Source of the DNA: Cyprinodon diabolis
Lineage: Eukaryota > Chordata > Actinopteri > Cyprinodontiformes > Cyprinodontidae
Assembly: GCA_030533445.1 (NCBI GenBank)
Contig: CM060069.1
Location: forward strand, 30,016,837-30,080,836
Direction of reading: 5' to 3'
Length of the DNA stretch: 64,000 nucleotides
Part shown: one piece after another, positions 49,913-60,672 of the stretch
Layout: each line of letters opens with the position of its first letter
Numbering within the stretch: position 1 is the first letter of the stretch
Notes under the pieces: generated by a model
The model's database searches: none
What the model was told of the DNA's origin: nothing
Seen by the model: the letters and a program-made list of their open reading frames with translations, nothing else
Position numbers and translations under genes: made by a program

Positions 49913-50976
49913 ATCCTCTGACAGACCCCGGCTTTTGATTTTGCCGGGCAGGAGGCAATAAAGTGTCCAGGCTCACCACAGTAGAGACACAAGTTCCCCT
50001 TGAATCTCCGTTGCCTTTCCTCAGGAGAAAGTCTTGTATGACCAATCTGCATGGGTTCACATTCCGCTCCTTCTGTGGATGGGGAGAAGAAATGAGAGAC
50101 TTAAGCTGAAGCTAGAGGTGATTGATTCTTAATCCCTGGTCTGTTACTGGACCCTGGTGATCTGACAGAAACAGAAGAGCAGTTAGATGCAGGGGTGGAA
50201 GCAGACATTCCATGGTTCTTTTGTCTAGCTTTATCTCTAATCCGAAGTCTGTTATCCAATCTTATTGATAATCGGATTAAATCCTCCAAGCTAGAAGGCT
50301 CGTCAATTGTGGCGAGTTCATCTTTAATGTTTTCGTTAAGAGCCTTGAAAAACGCAATCTTTAGTGCACATTCGTTCCATCCTGAAGCTGCAGCCTTGAC
50401 CCGGAAGTCAATGGAGAATTCTGCCACCGACAAATTTCCTTGCTTTAAATTAAGCAAGGCCCGGGAATCAATTGTTTGATCTGAATCCTGGTTGAAAACC
50501 TGAGAAAATTCATTCAAAAATTCAGAATATGTGCATGAAAAACTGGTTTCATCATAAAATCGGGCTTCCGCCCATTCAAGAGCTCGGCCTGAGAGTTGAG
50601 AAAGAATGAATGAGATCTTCCTTCTATCGGTAGAAAAACTGGCAGGAGACCCTTCAAAGAGTAAACGATATTGAAACAAGAAACCCTTACATTTTGACTG
50701 ATTTCAGGAAAATCGTTCAGGTAAACTAGGACGGAGTTCAGGAAGTGACGTCGTTACCTCTGACCCTTGAGGCGGAAGTGGTTCAGGAATAGGAAGTACA
50801 ACTGGAGCGGTGTTAGCAGTTCTCTCATAGCCAGCGTATCTTTGTATAACTTGATTCTGATGTTCAACAAAAGCATTTAACTCACGGAGGGTCTGGGCTT
50901 GCCCTTCGATCCGGGCTTCTTGAGCCGCAAGCCTCTTTCGGAGGTGTTCCGCTGGGTCTTGTTGATGGCCCGAGTG
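49909..50976 (-). pseudogene. gag of the gypsy element
   Basis: A frame close to the middle LTR begins with a coiled, Gln/Glu-rich segment (RKRLAAQEARIEGQ). It continues after a TGA (50,704-50,706) into a capsid-like region (ISFILSQLSGRALEWAEARF, LNLKQGNLSVAEF). After a TAA (50,101-50,103) it ends with a CCHC zinc knuckle, [14 protein letters not shown] (about 49,947-49,989). All parts are in one frame, so the only gag lesions are the two nonsense codons. The role in an intact copy is assembly of the particle that packages element RNA. No start codon was fixed. Confidence 0.85.
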
Positions 50977-50980
50977 TTTC

Positions 50981-51684
50981 TGTCATGATTGGGTTTAAGG
51001 ACTTAGCCCACATGCAGAACACAACGGAGTCTGAAGGAAAGTTTAACAAGGGTTATTGAAAGATGTACAATGATATAATACCGGATCTGGTTCTGGTACT
51101 GGTCCGGGACTGGTCTCAGAGTTTCTGGAGAGATGAGAGTTTGGTTAGCTGGGCTGATGAAGGATTGATAGAGAGAAGAATCAGGATGTACCTTGAGGAG
51201 ATTGTAACTGAGCCGTGAGGTGAGATACCGAAGGTCCAGAGTCAAAGATGTGGCAGAGAGTTTAAGCAGCAGCAGCGTCTAGTTCCGAGCTAGAAGGTTT
51301 CTGGCTTGGGTTTGTTCCTTGCTCTATGCAAGAGCTGAAGAAGGAATCCAAACTGAGATCTTCAGGTTTGGCTTTCATGAGCAGGCAGGCAGGTTTCTAG
51401 GTGGAGCTCATCCAGAGCTTCAGGGTTTCCTGTGAGCACAAAGACAAAGGTGATTAGAAGACTAGTTCCTCTCTAGAGTCTACTAGTAAAGTTCAGACGT
51501 TCTGAGGCTCAGGTTCGCTAACCAAACTAGGGCAACACTCCGGCGTCGAAGGAAGGTCTGGCAGCTGCTTAAGTAGTGTGGACCTCTGATGAGCTGATGA
51601 TCTCCAGGTGTGTAGAGGAATCAGCTCAGGAGGCCCACAGCACTCTCTGCTGGAGATCAGGTGGCAGATCTCTGGATCCTGACA
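50981..51684 (-). repeat. Middle LTR, shared by both units (704 bp)
   Basis: It serves as 5' LTR for the complete unit and 3' LTR for the truncated unit. It is 6 bp longer than the 3' LTR because of a duplicated TACTGG. The sequence following it on the minus strand (GAAACACTCGG) does not start with the TGG expected of a standard tRNA primer site. That fits the self-priming reported for the Tf1/Sushi group, but no complementary sequence was identified in the LTR. Confidence 0.93.
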
Positions 51685-52649
51685 GTACCCCCCTCTCAAC
51701 GACCGCCTCTTGGCGGTCCAGAAGACGTGGAAGGGAGAGACCTCTCGAGGGTAGGGTCGAGGATATAGGAGCCGGGAACCCAGGTGCGGTCCTCCGTACC
51801 GTAGCCCTCCCAATCGACGAGGTACTGCCAACCGCGACCTCACCGACGGGAGTCCACGATCCGGCGGACTGTGTAGGCCGGATGGCTGTCGATGTCCAGG
51901 GCAGGTGGAGGGGAGTCGGAAGGTGGGCAAAGTGGGCTGGTGATGACAGGTTTAATTTGAGACACATGGAAGGTGGGATGTATACGTAGCGTGGGAGGTA
52001 ACTGAAGACGAACAGCGGAGGGGTTGATGATCCGGGTTATCTTGAATGGTCCGATGAAACGTGGAGACAGTTTACGGGACATGGATTTTAACGGTATGTC
52101 TCTAGTGGAGAGCCATACCTCTTGGCCAGGAGCGTACTCGGGGGCTGGGCGTCTACGGTTGTCTGCATACCTCTTGTTATTGGCGGAGGTGTGATTGAGG
52201 GCGGTGATGGTTTCCTTACAGGTGCGATGACAGCGACGGATGTGTTGGTGGATGGACCTGACTGCAATCTCTCTCTCGTCTGCGGGGAAGAGTGGAGGCT
52301 GGTAACCCAAGGAGACCTGAAATGGAGACAGACCAGTGGAAGCAGATTTGTGAGAATTGAGGGCGTACTCAGTCCAGGGAAGATACTGACTCCATTCATT
52401 GGGATTGTTGGAGGAGAGGCAGCGGAGAGTGGACTCGAGTTGTTGGATCATCCTCTCCGTCTGCCCATTAGTCTGCAGGTGGTAACCAGAAGTGAGAGAT
52501 ACTTTACAGTCGAGTGCAGAACAGAAGGCTTTCCAAACTTGAGAGATGAATTGTGGGCCACGATCTGAGAGGATTTCCTGGGGTATACCATGGAGACGGA
52601 AGACATGTTTAACCAAGAGTTGGGCTGTCTGGAATGCTGTGGGTAACTT
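51685..52649 (-). pseudogene. 3' pol fragment of the truncated second unit
   Basis: These 965 bp correspond base for base to 46,595-47,559, with about five substitutions. They encode the last part of integrase (from the [16 protein letters not shown] region, including DRGPQF and QTERMIQ) and the chromodomain. The TGA before the chromodomain is at 51,840-51,842, the same codon as in the complete unit. Upstream the frame is fused abruptly to LTR sequence at 52,649/52,650. Confidence 0.92.
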
Positions 52650-53017
52650 CCTTGCTCTATCCAAGAGCTGAAGAAGGAATCCAAACTGAGATCTTCAGGT
52701 TTGGCTTTCATGAGCAGGCAGGCAGGTTTCTAGGTGGAGCTCATCCAGAGCTTCAGGGTTTCCTGTGAGCACAAAGACAAAGGTGATTAGAAGACTAGTT
52801 CCTCTCTAGAGTCTACTAGTAAAGTTCAGACATTCTGAGGCTCAGGTTCGCTAACCAAACTAGGGCAACACTCCGGCGTCGAAGGAAGGTCTGGCAGCTG
52901 CTTAAGTAGTGTGGACCTCTGATGAGCTGATGATCTCCAGGTGTGTAGAGGAATCAGCTCAGGAGGCCCACGGCGCTCTCTGCTGGAGTTCAGGTGGCAG
53001 ATCTCTGGATCCTGACA
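52650..53017 (-). repeat. Truncated outer LTR (368 bp)
   Basis: It matches 51,317-51,684 of the middle LTR with about four substitutions and keeps the outer terminus (TGTCAGGATCC on the minus strand). The remaining 336 bp, including the polyadenylation region, are missing. Two bases (TT) at the junction are shared by both partners. ATTTC follows at 53,018. Confidence 0.92.
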
Positions 53018-53022
53018 ATTTC

Positions 53023-54360
53023 TGTTTTTTCTTTTTACATATTTTGTTAAAAGGCCAAATAAGTACTTCAAACCAAAAAAAGTAATTTTCTGTTTTGTTA
53101 TATTCTTGGATTAGGCTTTAAAGGGTTAAATATGACTTTCCTACGACTTTAAGTGTTTTCAAATTTTAACCAGTTGAAAGCTAGTACCTGAATTGAAGAT
53201 AAATGAAAAGAAATTTCAGGTAGTATTTAATCTTCATTATTCTACCGACTTTAATCAATACACCAATGTCAAATGGCCAATAGCCCCAACTTTATGACGA
53301 TATCACTGTTGTCTTTGATAACTGGTTAAGTGTTTTTAGGTCAAAGTTCTCACTTCAGTGCCTCCAAACATACAGCTTAAGTAGATGCCTCTCATTTCTT
53401 CTTCTGCCCATAAAACACATCTCTGAAAAAGTATACTATAAGTTTGGATGAAGATGGAATAGATAGATCGATCATTTTTGTGGAGCCAGGCCATTTTGGG
53501 GTTTTTTAGTCTAAACATTTTCAAAACAAATTTGATAATAAAAAAAAGTTTAAATTGTGACATGGTCTGGTGTTTTGACTGTTAGGCAAGCAACCACTAA
53601 GGACAAGTCTGAAAAGTTTTCAAAAGTGGTCGTTTCTTGGTGCTTCTAAGATGAGAGGCTGATTTGGACAGGAGAACCCAGTGAACCTTGCAGGAACAAC
53701 TATTTAGAGGAGCAGCATAGGGGCAGGCAAGAGAGGAGCTGCCTGTGACCAGGAAGAGACAACTTCAGCAGTGCAGGTAAGTGGTTAGATCTTCCAGGGG
53801 ACCAGTGGACGGGAGCTGTGAGGGAAAACGACAGAATGGTAAGTACAGATGGAGGAGCATTAAATTTGACTCAGACAATTCTGTTACCACTGGTAAAATA
53901 TTAACCACCCGGTGTCCCCAGCTGAATCCAAAATGCCTGCAGGTAAGAGACACAGCCACAAAACGCACACAAACACAACCCTACAGACCTAACAGAACGA
54001 ACATAGTATTGATTAGCCAGTATGCTGGCTTGGTTAAATAAGGAAAATGCCAAACAGCAATTTATCTCTACTCCGTTCATACTGCAGGCCCACAAAGTTC
54101 AGACAGCTCCAATATCACCTGTCTTAAAGAAAACCAGTTGGATGTTAAATCTTTTGTTCATTATTAACCCTCTGTATCCCTCTAGTGTTTTATAATATTT
54201 AGTTTGATATTTCTGCTCCTTCAGCATCTCTGTTATCCATTCCTTGTTTATTATGATATGTTCGTTCTTTCTTATCTCCCCTCTTACACTGAGGGAAGTT
54301 TACTATGTATTCAGTTTATTTTTTTTCCATTTTCTGTGGTGCAGGATACAGTGATGCTGC
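53023..54360. other. Non-coding stretch with several donor-like motifs
   Basis: No recognisable protein. Within 200 bp there are three strong donor-like motifs on the plus strand: CAG|GTAAGT (about 53,776), ATG|GTAAGT (about 53,837) and CAG|GTAAGA (about 53,940). They may mark alternative ends of non-coding exons or be chance. Confidence 0.35.
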
Positions 54361-54374
54361 TTTAGCATGCAGTA

Positions 54375-55205
54375 TATACTCTTCCTTCAGGTTGTCCTTG
54401 GTCGTTCCCTAGGTCCACCTGATGGGAAGTGCTTGGAACACCTTCCAAGGGAAGCATCTTGGGGCATCAGAAAAGATGTACAAGCCACGTCACCCAACTC
54501 CTTTGATGGTGAGGAGAATCGGCTCTACTCTGAGCTTCTTCTGAATGAATGAACTCTTCACTCTATCTCTAAGAGATAGAGTGAAGAGTGAAGAGAGAGC
54601 CAAGCCATCCAGTTGAGAAAGCTCATTTTGGCTGCTTGTATCCGGGATCTCGTATTTTTTGTCATGACCCTGGTTTCAAGACCATAGGTGAGGGTAGGAA
54701 CGTAGCATTAATAGTAAATCAAAATCTTTGCCTTTTCGCTCTTTACTCTCTTCTCTACGACAGACAGGTGCAACGTCTGCATTAGTAGCGACTGATCTAT
54801 TGATCTCCCGCTCCATTCTCCCCTCACTCATGGACAGGACCCCAAGATACTTGAACTCATTCACTTGAGGCAGGCCTGTCCCCAAACTAAAGGTGATAGG
54901 CCACCTTTTTTCACTGGTTGAGTACCATGGCCTCAGACTTGGAGGAGCTGATCGTGATCCCATCCGTTTCACACTTGGCTCAAACAGTGCAGTGCATGCT
55001 GTGGGTCAGAAGAACCACATCACAAGAATACACAAAAATCAGGGACCAGATCCACTGTTCCCCAAACCAGACCCTATCCGACCATTGGCTGCACCTAGAA
55101 ATCCTGTCCATAAAAGTTATGAACAGTCCCGGTGACAGAGAACAGACCTGTCAGAGTCCAACATTCACAGAGAACAAGTCCGACTTACAGCAACAGCATT
55201 AAAAA
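54375..55205 (-). pseudogene. LINE fragment, reverse transcriptase C-terminal half
   Basis: The minus strand encodes part of a fish non-LTR reverse transcriptase. The clearest segment (54,676-54,972) reads LPQVNEFKYLGVL followed by EGRMEREINR, blocks that follow the catalytic core in this LINE group. Upstream on the minus strand, near 55,000-55,030, the position of the catalytic (A)DD box reads YSCDVVLL, with one Asp lost. GVRLGNSDLFSV- and MNRFLW-like stretches occur where the preceding motifs are expected, but the frames are broken. A 37-bp palindrome at 54,553-54,589 interrupts the downstream part. It is a dead, truncated copy; the exact clade is uncertain. Confidence 0.7.
54553..54589. 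repeat. Perfect 37-bp palindrome
   Basis: ACTCTTCACTCTATCTCT (54,553-54,570), one central A, then its exact inverse (54,572-54,589). It lies inside the LINE fragment, where related copies would be expected to have unique sequence, so it looks like a local inverted duplication. Confidence 0.85.
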
Positions 55206-58104
55206 CGGTCCTTCCCAGTCGAACGCCAGCCCAATGGCAGCCTCCCCCCCTGCCACTCCCAGCAAAATCCCACTTCCAGCCAATGGCCTTATCCTAGGTG
55301 TGCATATTATTTTTTTTATCTGACTCCAACCTTTCACTGAATTACAGAGTTTGAAAAATCATAAAGGTATGTGTTTTTTTTTATTCTCCTAATAAATATT
55401 AATTTAACATGAAGCCTCTTAAGGAATTTGTTTTTGTCTGTCTTGGAAAAAGGTAATAAAAAACATTGACATGTGGACAGCTTAAAGGGTTACCTATGCT
55501 TTGAAAGGTATTTTCATCTGTGTGTATTAATTTTCTATAATTGCCATATGCATTGGATTGGAAGCTATAAGAAAATCAGGGAACAGAGGGACAGTCCTGA
55601 GTCCATTACAGATTTTATTTTATTCTAAAATTATTGGTTGTTTTTTTAATATGGGAAACAAAAGATGGACAATTCCCATACATAAAAAAATATTGAATCC
55701 TCACAGAAAAAGACCATGAGCCAGGATGGCAAATTAACAGTGGTAATCACAACACAACAGTCAACCCAACTTCAAATAACAAGATTTGCTTTTGAAGAAG
55801 TAGCACTAAAGGGAGAAGCATAATAAGGATTATTATTCAGTGGTTGTATTTATAGAAGAAACTTCATTCACCAAACATATTTCGTACCAAACTCCCATGT
55901 CTCTATCATCTGGGGAACACATTATGCCAATGAAGGATTGTGTTATGTGGCTTAGACAGCAATTTGGCCAATCAGAGCCTTCAGTCAGTCAACCAGGAAA
56001 GAACACCTGCTTCTGAGAGTTTGCTTTCTGTTTTTCTGTCTAACAGAAGTTTTTCTGAAGAATCTTAAATTTATCTTTAGAAGAGAAGCCCCAAGTTCTT
56101 TTCATCCTTGCAAAGATATTCATCTGCATCATTTATTAGAATATTGGTTCTATAGTTGTAATATAATAATGCAAATACATGTACAAAGGAATTATCTAAT
56201 ACTGTAAACAACACAGTGTTATCAATAATAAACACAGAGGACTTACAGCACTAAGGCAATATTTAAATATATATATATATATATCAAAGTGAAAACAGAG
56301 ATGAAATCCAAAACATTAAGTGGTTAGTGATAGTTTTACGAGAGAGAGTATATAAGATTTGGAAAGCTCATTCTCAGATCTTGCAGGTGTGGTTTTCTTT
56401 CATTTCAGGAAATGGTCCTGAGGGTGCCCCAGAGAGCTTTGCATTTAAGTTTGAAGCAGCTGGGATTTGGACTTCTCTCTACCTTCAATTCAACAGAAAA
56501 AGTTAAAATGTGTGGATTCTGCTGTGCATGTGAGGATCTTGTCTTGTGCATGTGTGGATCACATATGTGAGTTTGTGAATATTGATACTCCTCTAGCTCT
56601 ATGAAGACATTCTCTATCCACTGCATTGAAAGTGACAGAATGGTGTTGCTGCTCAGACAGAACTCATGAGGATTAATTGTGTGTCTGATCTCTTTCCTTG
56701 TGGCACTCCACCAAGCAGACCTGGGCAGAAAACCAAGTCAACTGATTGAAAAGTTAATTTTGCTAAACAATGCTCAAACATTAGCTGACTCCTGTCTGAC
56801 CAGATATGAGGTATATTCTGCTTTAAATGTACAAAGATTGTTTTTGGAATGGTAGATGCAGATTCTAAAAATATTTTGCACTGAAAAGTAAGCTCTAGAG
56901 TAATTACTCATTAGGGTTAAACTAATGTCAAATTTGAATGACTTTCTTCCTCAGAATCATCATTTATTTTGCGCAAAATTGCCACAAACTAATCTGACTT
57001 GTTGTAAGAAAAAATATGTTTTTTGGGTAGCATAAGTTGCTTAAGATTATTGTTGATATGTGTAATTGCTTTTTGGAGTTTAAAAAGCTCTGTTATGTTT
57101 ATATCCTGCTCTTTAAGCTATGCTTCAAATGTATTTGCACTGGGAGTGATTGCCTAGTGAGATCCTTAGGGATTTGTTAAACACCCTTTCTATTATCTGG
57201 ACCCATTGTTGTAATGTTCCTACAAGGATAGAGGAGTCTGCTTATTACATACACTGATCTGTGCACATGTTAAACTTCTGAGCCCTCATATACTAATAAT
57301 TCAACCAAGTGCTGACAAATTTTGGACCAGCGCCTCTATCTCTCAGCTCACTGAGCAAATGAAAAATTAAGCCGGTATCCAAACACACATATTTTACAAA
57401 CTTGTTTTATATGTCTTGGCTATGAAAGAGAAAACTCAAGTTGTATTACTTAATCAACAATTTATTTTGCTATTTGCACTTAATGCAGCATTTGTTGCTA
57501 TGTAATAATGACATTGGAGTCTAGCCCGGTATAAACAAGCCATGCATTATGTAAATGCTTGGTCTGACTTCTCGGCAAGCCCCCATCCCTTACTCTAAGA
57601 CCTTTTTGCAGTGTGGAAAATATATATTGCATACTTAATGACCATACATCAGCAATTTGTTTAGTGAGAACTTGAGTTGTAACATGACTTTAGGTTGCTG
57701 TTGTTATTCTTGTGAGATTTGGTCATTTTGGTGTGCGTTTTTCTTTTCCTTTGTGCAGGCTTAATTTTATGAACCACACCCTGGCTTGATTAATGCTGAA
57801 CCAGCACAGTAAATAAATAATTTAAGTAGAATTTATTTGACCAAAGGAGTTACTTTACAACTTGTGTCATTTAAATTTGGTTCCAATCGATTCTCGATTC
57901 AGATTTTTTTATAAGCAGAAGAATCATGAAAGTTTACATGTTTTGACATGTTATCAGATACTAATGTAGTATAATTCTCTTATTCTATTTACCTGATTCT
58001 GACTGTGATGCAGTTTTAAGCCAAGTGTCTGAGCTGAGGGAGAAAGCAGTGCAGCGGGAAGGTATCATGACAGAATCTACATTCTCAGCATTATTTAGTG
58101 CATC
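55206..58104. other. AT-rich non-coding stretch
   Basis: A short (AT)n is at about 56,266-56,284. No exon or transposon is recognised. Confidence 0.4.
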
Positions 58105-58106
58105 TA

Positions 58107-58421
58107 GGCGAATCACTGTCCCCCAGACATCCGTGGTTATATTTTTTATATTTATATATTTTTAAAGCAAAGCGGCGCGTGTTTGACGTCATCTGCGCGC
58201 CAGACTGGAGTTGTGACATGCAGCCCGGGCGAGTGAGATCATCCTTGGTAGTGGCACTAGACATCTTCCAGGCATGTGAGTAAAACTAGCAGCAGTTCAG
58301 TGGACAGGATGAATGAACGGTAGCCGTGCGCGCGGATGATGTCATACACACTCCGCTTTGTTTAAAAAAAATATAAGAATAAAAAATATAACCGCGGATG
58401 TCTGGTGGACAGTGATTCGCC
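58107..58421. mobile_element. Fold-back MITE with TIRs of about 95 bp, TA-flanked
   Basis: The element starts GGCGAATCACTGTCC and ends with its inverse; arms of about 95 bp match with few mismatches and include an AT-rich middle and a CpG-rich inner part (GCGCGC, TGACGTCA-like). TA flanks both ends (58,105-58,106 and 58,422-58,423). The unpaired centre is about 120 bp and non-coding. The superfamily is not certain from a TA duplication alone. As transcribed RNA it would form a long hairpin. Confidence 0.8.
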
Positions 58422-58429
58422 TACATGTT

Positions 58430-59000
58430 ATGAATGCTGGCGTACCATAAATAATATATTATAGGAAGCAGGGATATGAGTCTGATACTGCTCCATAGAG
58501 CTGTGATTATGGGGCGTGTTTCGAATGAACCAGGAAAAAAAATGCCTCTGCACTCAACTGGATAGACCTACAACCAATAAGAGCAACGGAGTGCGTGACG
58601 TATGTTAAGGGATGCATAGTTGTTGTCAATAAAAATCAAAGCGTGCAGTTGGACGCCTAGAATAAGAAGATGAGCCTTGATCGCGTTTCTCTGTTCCTCT
58701 TTTAAAATTAATTTGCTGTCGATATCTTCTAGAACAGACCTAATAGCAGAATCTACTCACCTAAACTCTCCGGCGGCAGCAATTGTTGTTGTCACCCAAG
58801 CGCGCTTTGGTCACATGGTTGATTACGTTACTGTTGATCATCTGTCCATCATCGTATAAAGCCCGCCCTGACAATTTGATTGGATCGCCAGAGGGTGGGC
58901 GATCATACTCGCGCTACTATGGAGCAGAGCCAGACCGAACTTCCCGACCTCAAACCTTGTGGGCGGGACTAAGTTCGGAATGGCACCCAGGCTAGGGTTA
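58430..59000. repeat. Conserved fish interspersed repeat, unclassified
   Basis: A CpG-richer block with recognisable stretches such as GTGATTATGGGGCGTGTTT, TGCCTCTGCACTCAACTGGA, CATGGTTGATTACGTTACTG, AAGCCCGCCCTGACAATTTG and GTGGGCGGGACTAAGTTCGG, ending GCACCCAGGCTAG. This arrangement recurs in many fish genomes from memory. No protein is encoded. Terminal repeats were not resolved, so it may be a MITE or part of a larger DNA transposon. Confidence 0.5.
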
Positions 59001-60667
59001 CTCATCTTAAACATTTAATTGTAACAGCAAAGTAAAAAAGAGAAGAAACTTGAAAGAGGAGTCAAGAATTTGTTGAATGTTTGAACACACTATACACATA
59101 TTTCTTCTCTTTGACTGTATAGGATACCTGGGTGGGTGCAGTTGAAACCCTGAACCAGAATAAGTTGTCAGCAAGTATTTTGTGATTGTGTCAGTTGTCT
59201 TCTATATCCTAGTACCAATGCCCTCTGGGAAAAATTTTTTTTATTCATGTTAGTTTGCAAGTTGATGCAGCCAGGACGTCCGCAGACTATAAATAGCAGA
59301 AGCGGTTGTTAGTAGTGAGGCAAAGACAGGGCCCATACAAGATTACAGTAGTGTATTTTATTTATGTTTTCCTCTTACATAGTCAACTATTTTGTCTATT
59401 CACCAATTTTAAAATGGTTAAAGTACAAATCAGGAGTTTTCTTATCTTCTTATGACAAACCTAGAGTATTAAACAACATGAATGCATTCAGGGTTATCTA
59501 TCGCCACCCAATATTTATGGAATCTTCTTTGAAAAAAGGTATTTAATTCAGATTCAAAGTTCTGTTTACAGTTTATAACAAGTATATTAATTATATAATT
59601 ATAATTATATAATATTGGACAGAACAATAACCTTGCAGTATAGCAAGTAGGTCAGCAGTAGAATGCCAAAGATTCACTGCTGTGCAGATGGCAGCTATTA
59701 CAGAAACCAATCAGAATCAGGTTGGGGTATCTTTCTATTTATTTAGCCTCTGTTCCTGTGGCTGATACAATTAATGTGATGGATTACTTAATGAATGTTA
59801 AAAACATTACACTTGCTGTTTTTTTTAATGCCATTCATTTATCTACTGATCAGCCACAGTCCCAAGAAGTCATGGATTTTAATTCTGCAAAGTCATGCAT
59901 CACCTTGTTCCTCTGCAACCCCTGCAATCTATTTTGCTGTCTTTGCCCCCACACAAGCAGTTTTGCGGTCTCTTATTTATATCTATATGACCTCCTCAAT
60001 CATTTATGGGACATTTTAATGGTATACCCCTCCATGAATTGTCTCTATGCGCTTCCTCCGAAAATTACTTCAGTGCGTATTTCTCTCACACCTCCACTAG
60101 GAGAGAAACCTGAGAGAAAAATAAAGAGTTTTAATGACATTTGCACGTGTAGCTGCAGCAAATGCTTTGCCAGACTGTCTAATAGCTAAGCACATTTCAT
60201 TAAAGCTGTTTCTTCAAGGTGATGCTGTGATAATAAAAATCATTCTTATAAATCAACAGTCACACACTGAATTGAAATAATCGAAACTGTTCTTATATGG
60301 GGAGACTGGATGATGAGAATTTTATTTTACTTCATTTTGGCTCACTATCTGTCAGGACTACTTTTTTTTTACATGAGGCATCAAACCATTGATCTTCTAG
60401 TAAAGCAGAGGCATATGTTATCTTCAAGTTTGAAAACTAGCTTTAGCTGTTATCTAGAGGAGGAAAAACCTATAATGAAGAGCAATTTGCTCTTAATGAA
60501 TAAAACCAAATTTGTCAATGAAAAGCAGAACAAGCCCTTTAAAGACATTGTGATACTCAGTAAAACTGAGTTTGACATTTCTGTTCATGTAAAATGATGA
60601 TCAAGTTTTCCTGTTTGCATCATAACATTTTGTCATAGTTTCATAATGATATAGTATGTCTTTACTA
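59001..60667. other. AT-rich non-coding stretch
   Basis: A 155-codon open frame at 59,722-60,189 has no ATG at its assigned start, no domain and ordinary composition, and is not accepted as a gene. Nothing else is recognised. Confidence 0.4.
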
Positions 60668-60672
60668 ATTTC

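Larger units (their letters stand above)
45897..53017 (-). mobile_element. Composite three-LTR Ty3/gypsy chromodomain retrotransposon
   Basis: Read on the minus strand the order is: truncated LTR (53,017-52,650), 3' pol fragment (52,649-51,685), full LTR (51,684-50,981), full internal region (50,980-46,595) and full LTR (46,594-45,897). The whole 7,121-bp array is flanked once by ATTTC (45,892-45,896 and 53,018-53,022). No separate duplication surrounds the inner LTR: its left neighbour is the internal region. The complete unit (45,897-51,684) is 5,788 bp, with gag, protease, RT, RNase H, integrase and chromodomain in Ty3/gypsy order. The chromodomain and size suggest a vertebrate chromovirus of Sushi type. 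LTR and internal copies are about 98.5-99.5% identical by eye, so the insertion is fairly young. Confidence 0.92.

Noticed and set aside
59722..60189. 155-codon plus-strand open frame
   Set aside because: The assigned start is not ATG, no domain, signal or repeat is visible, and composition matches the AT-rich surroundings. An open frame of this length is not unusual in 64 kb.
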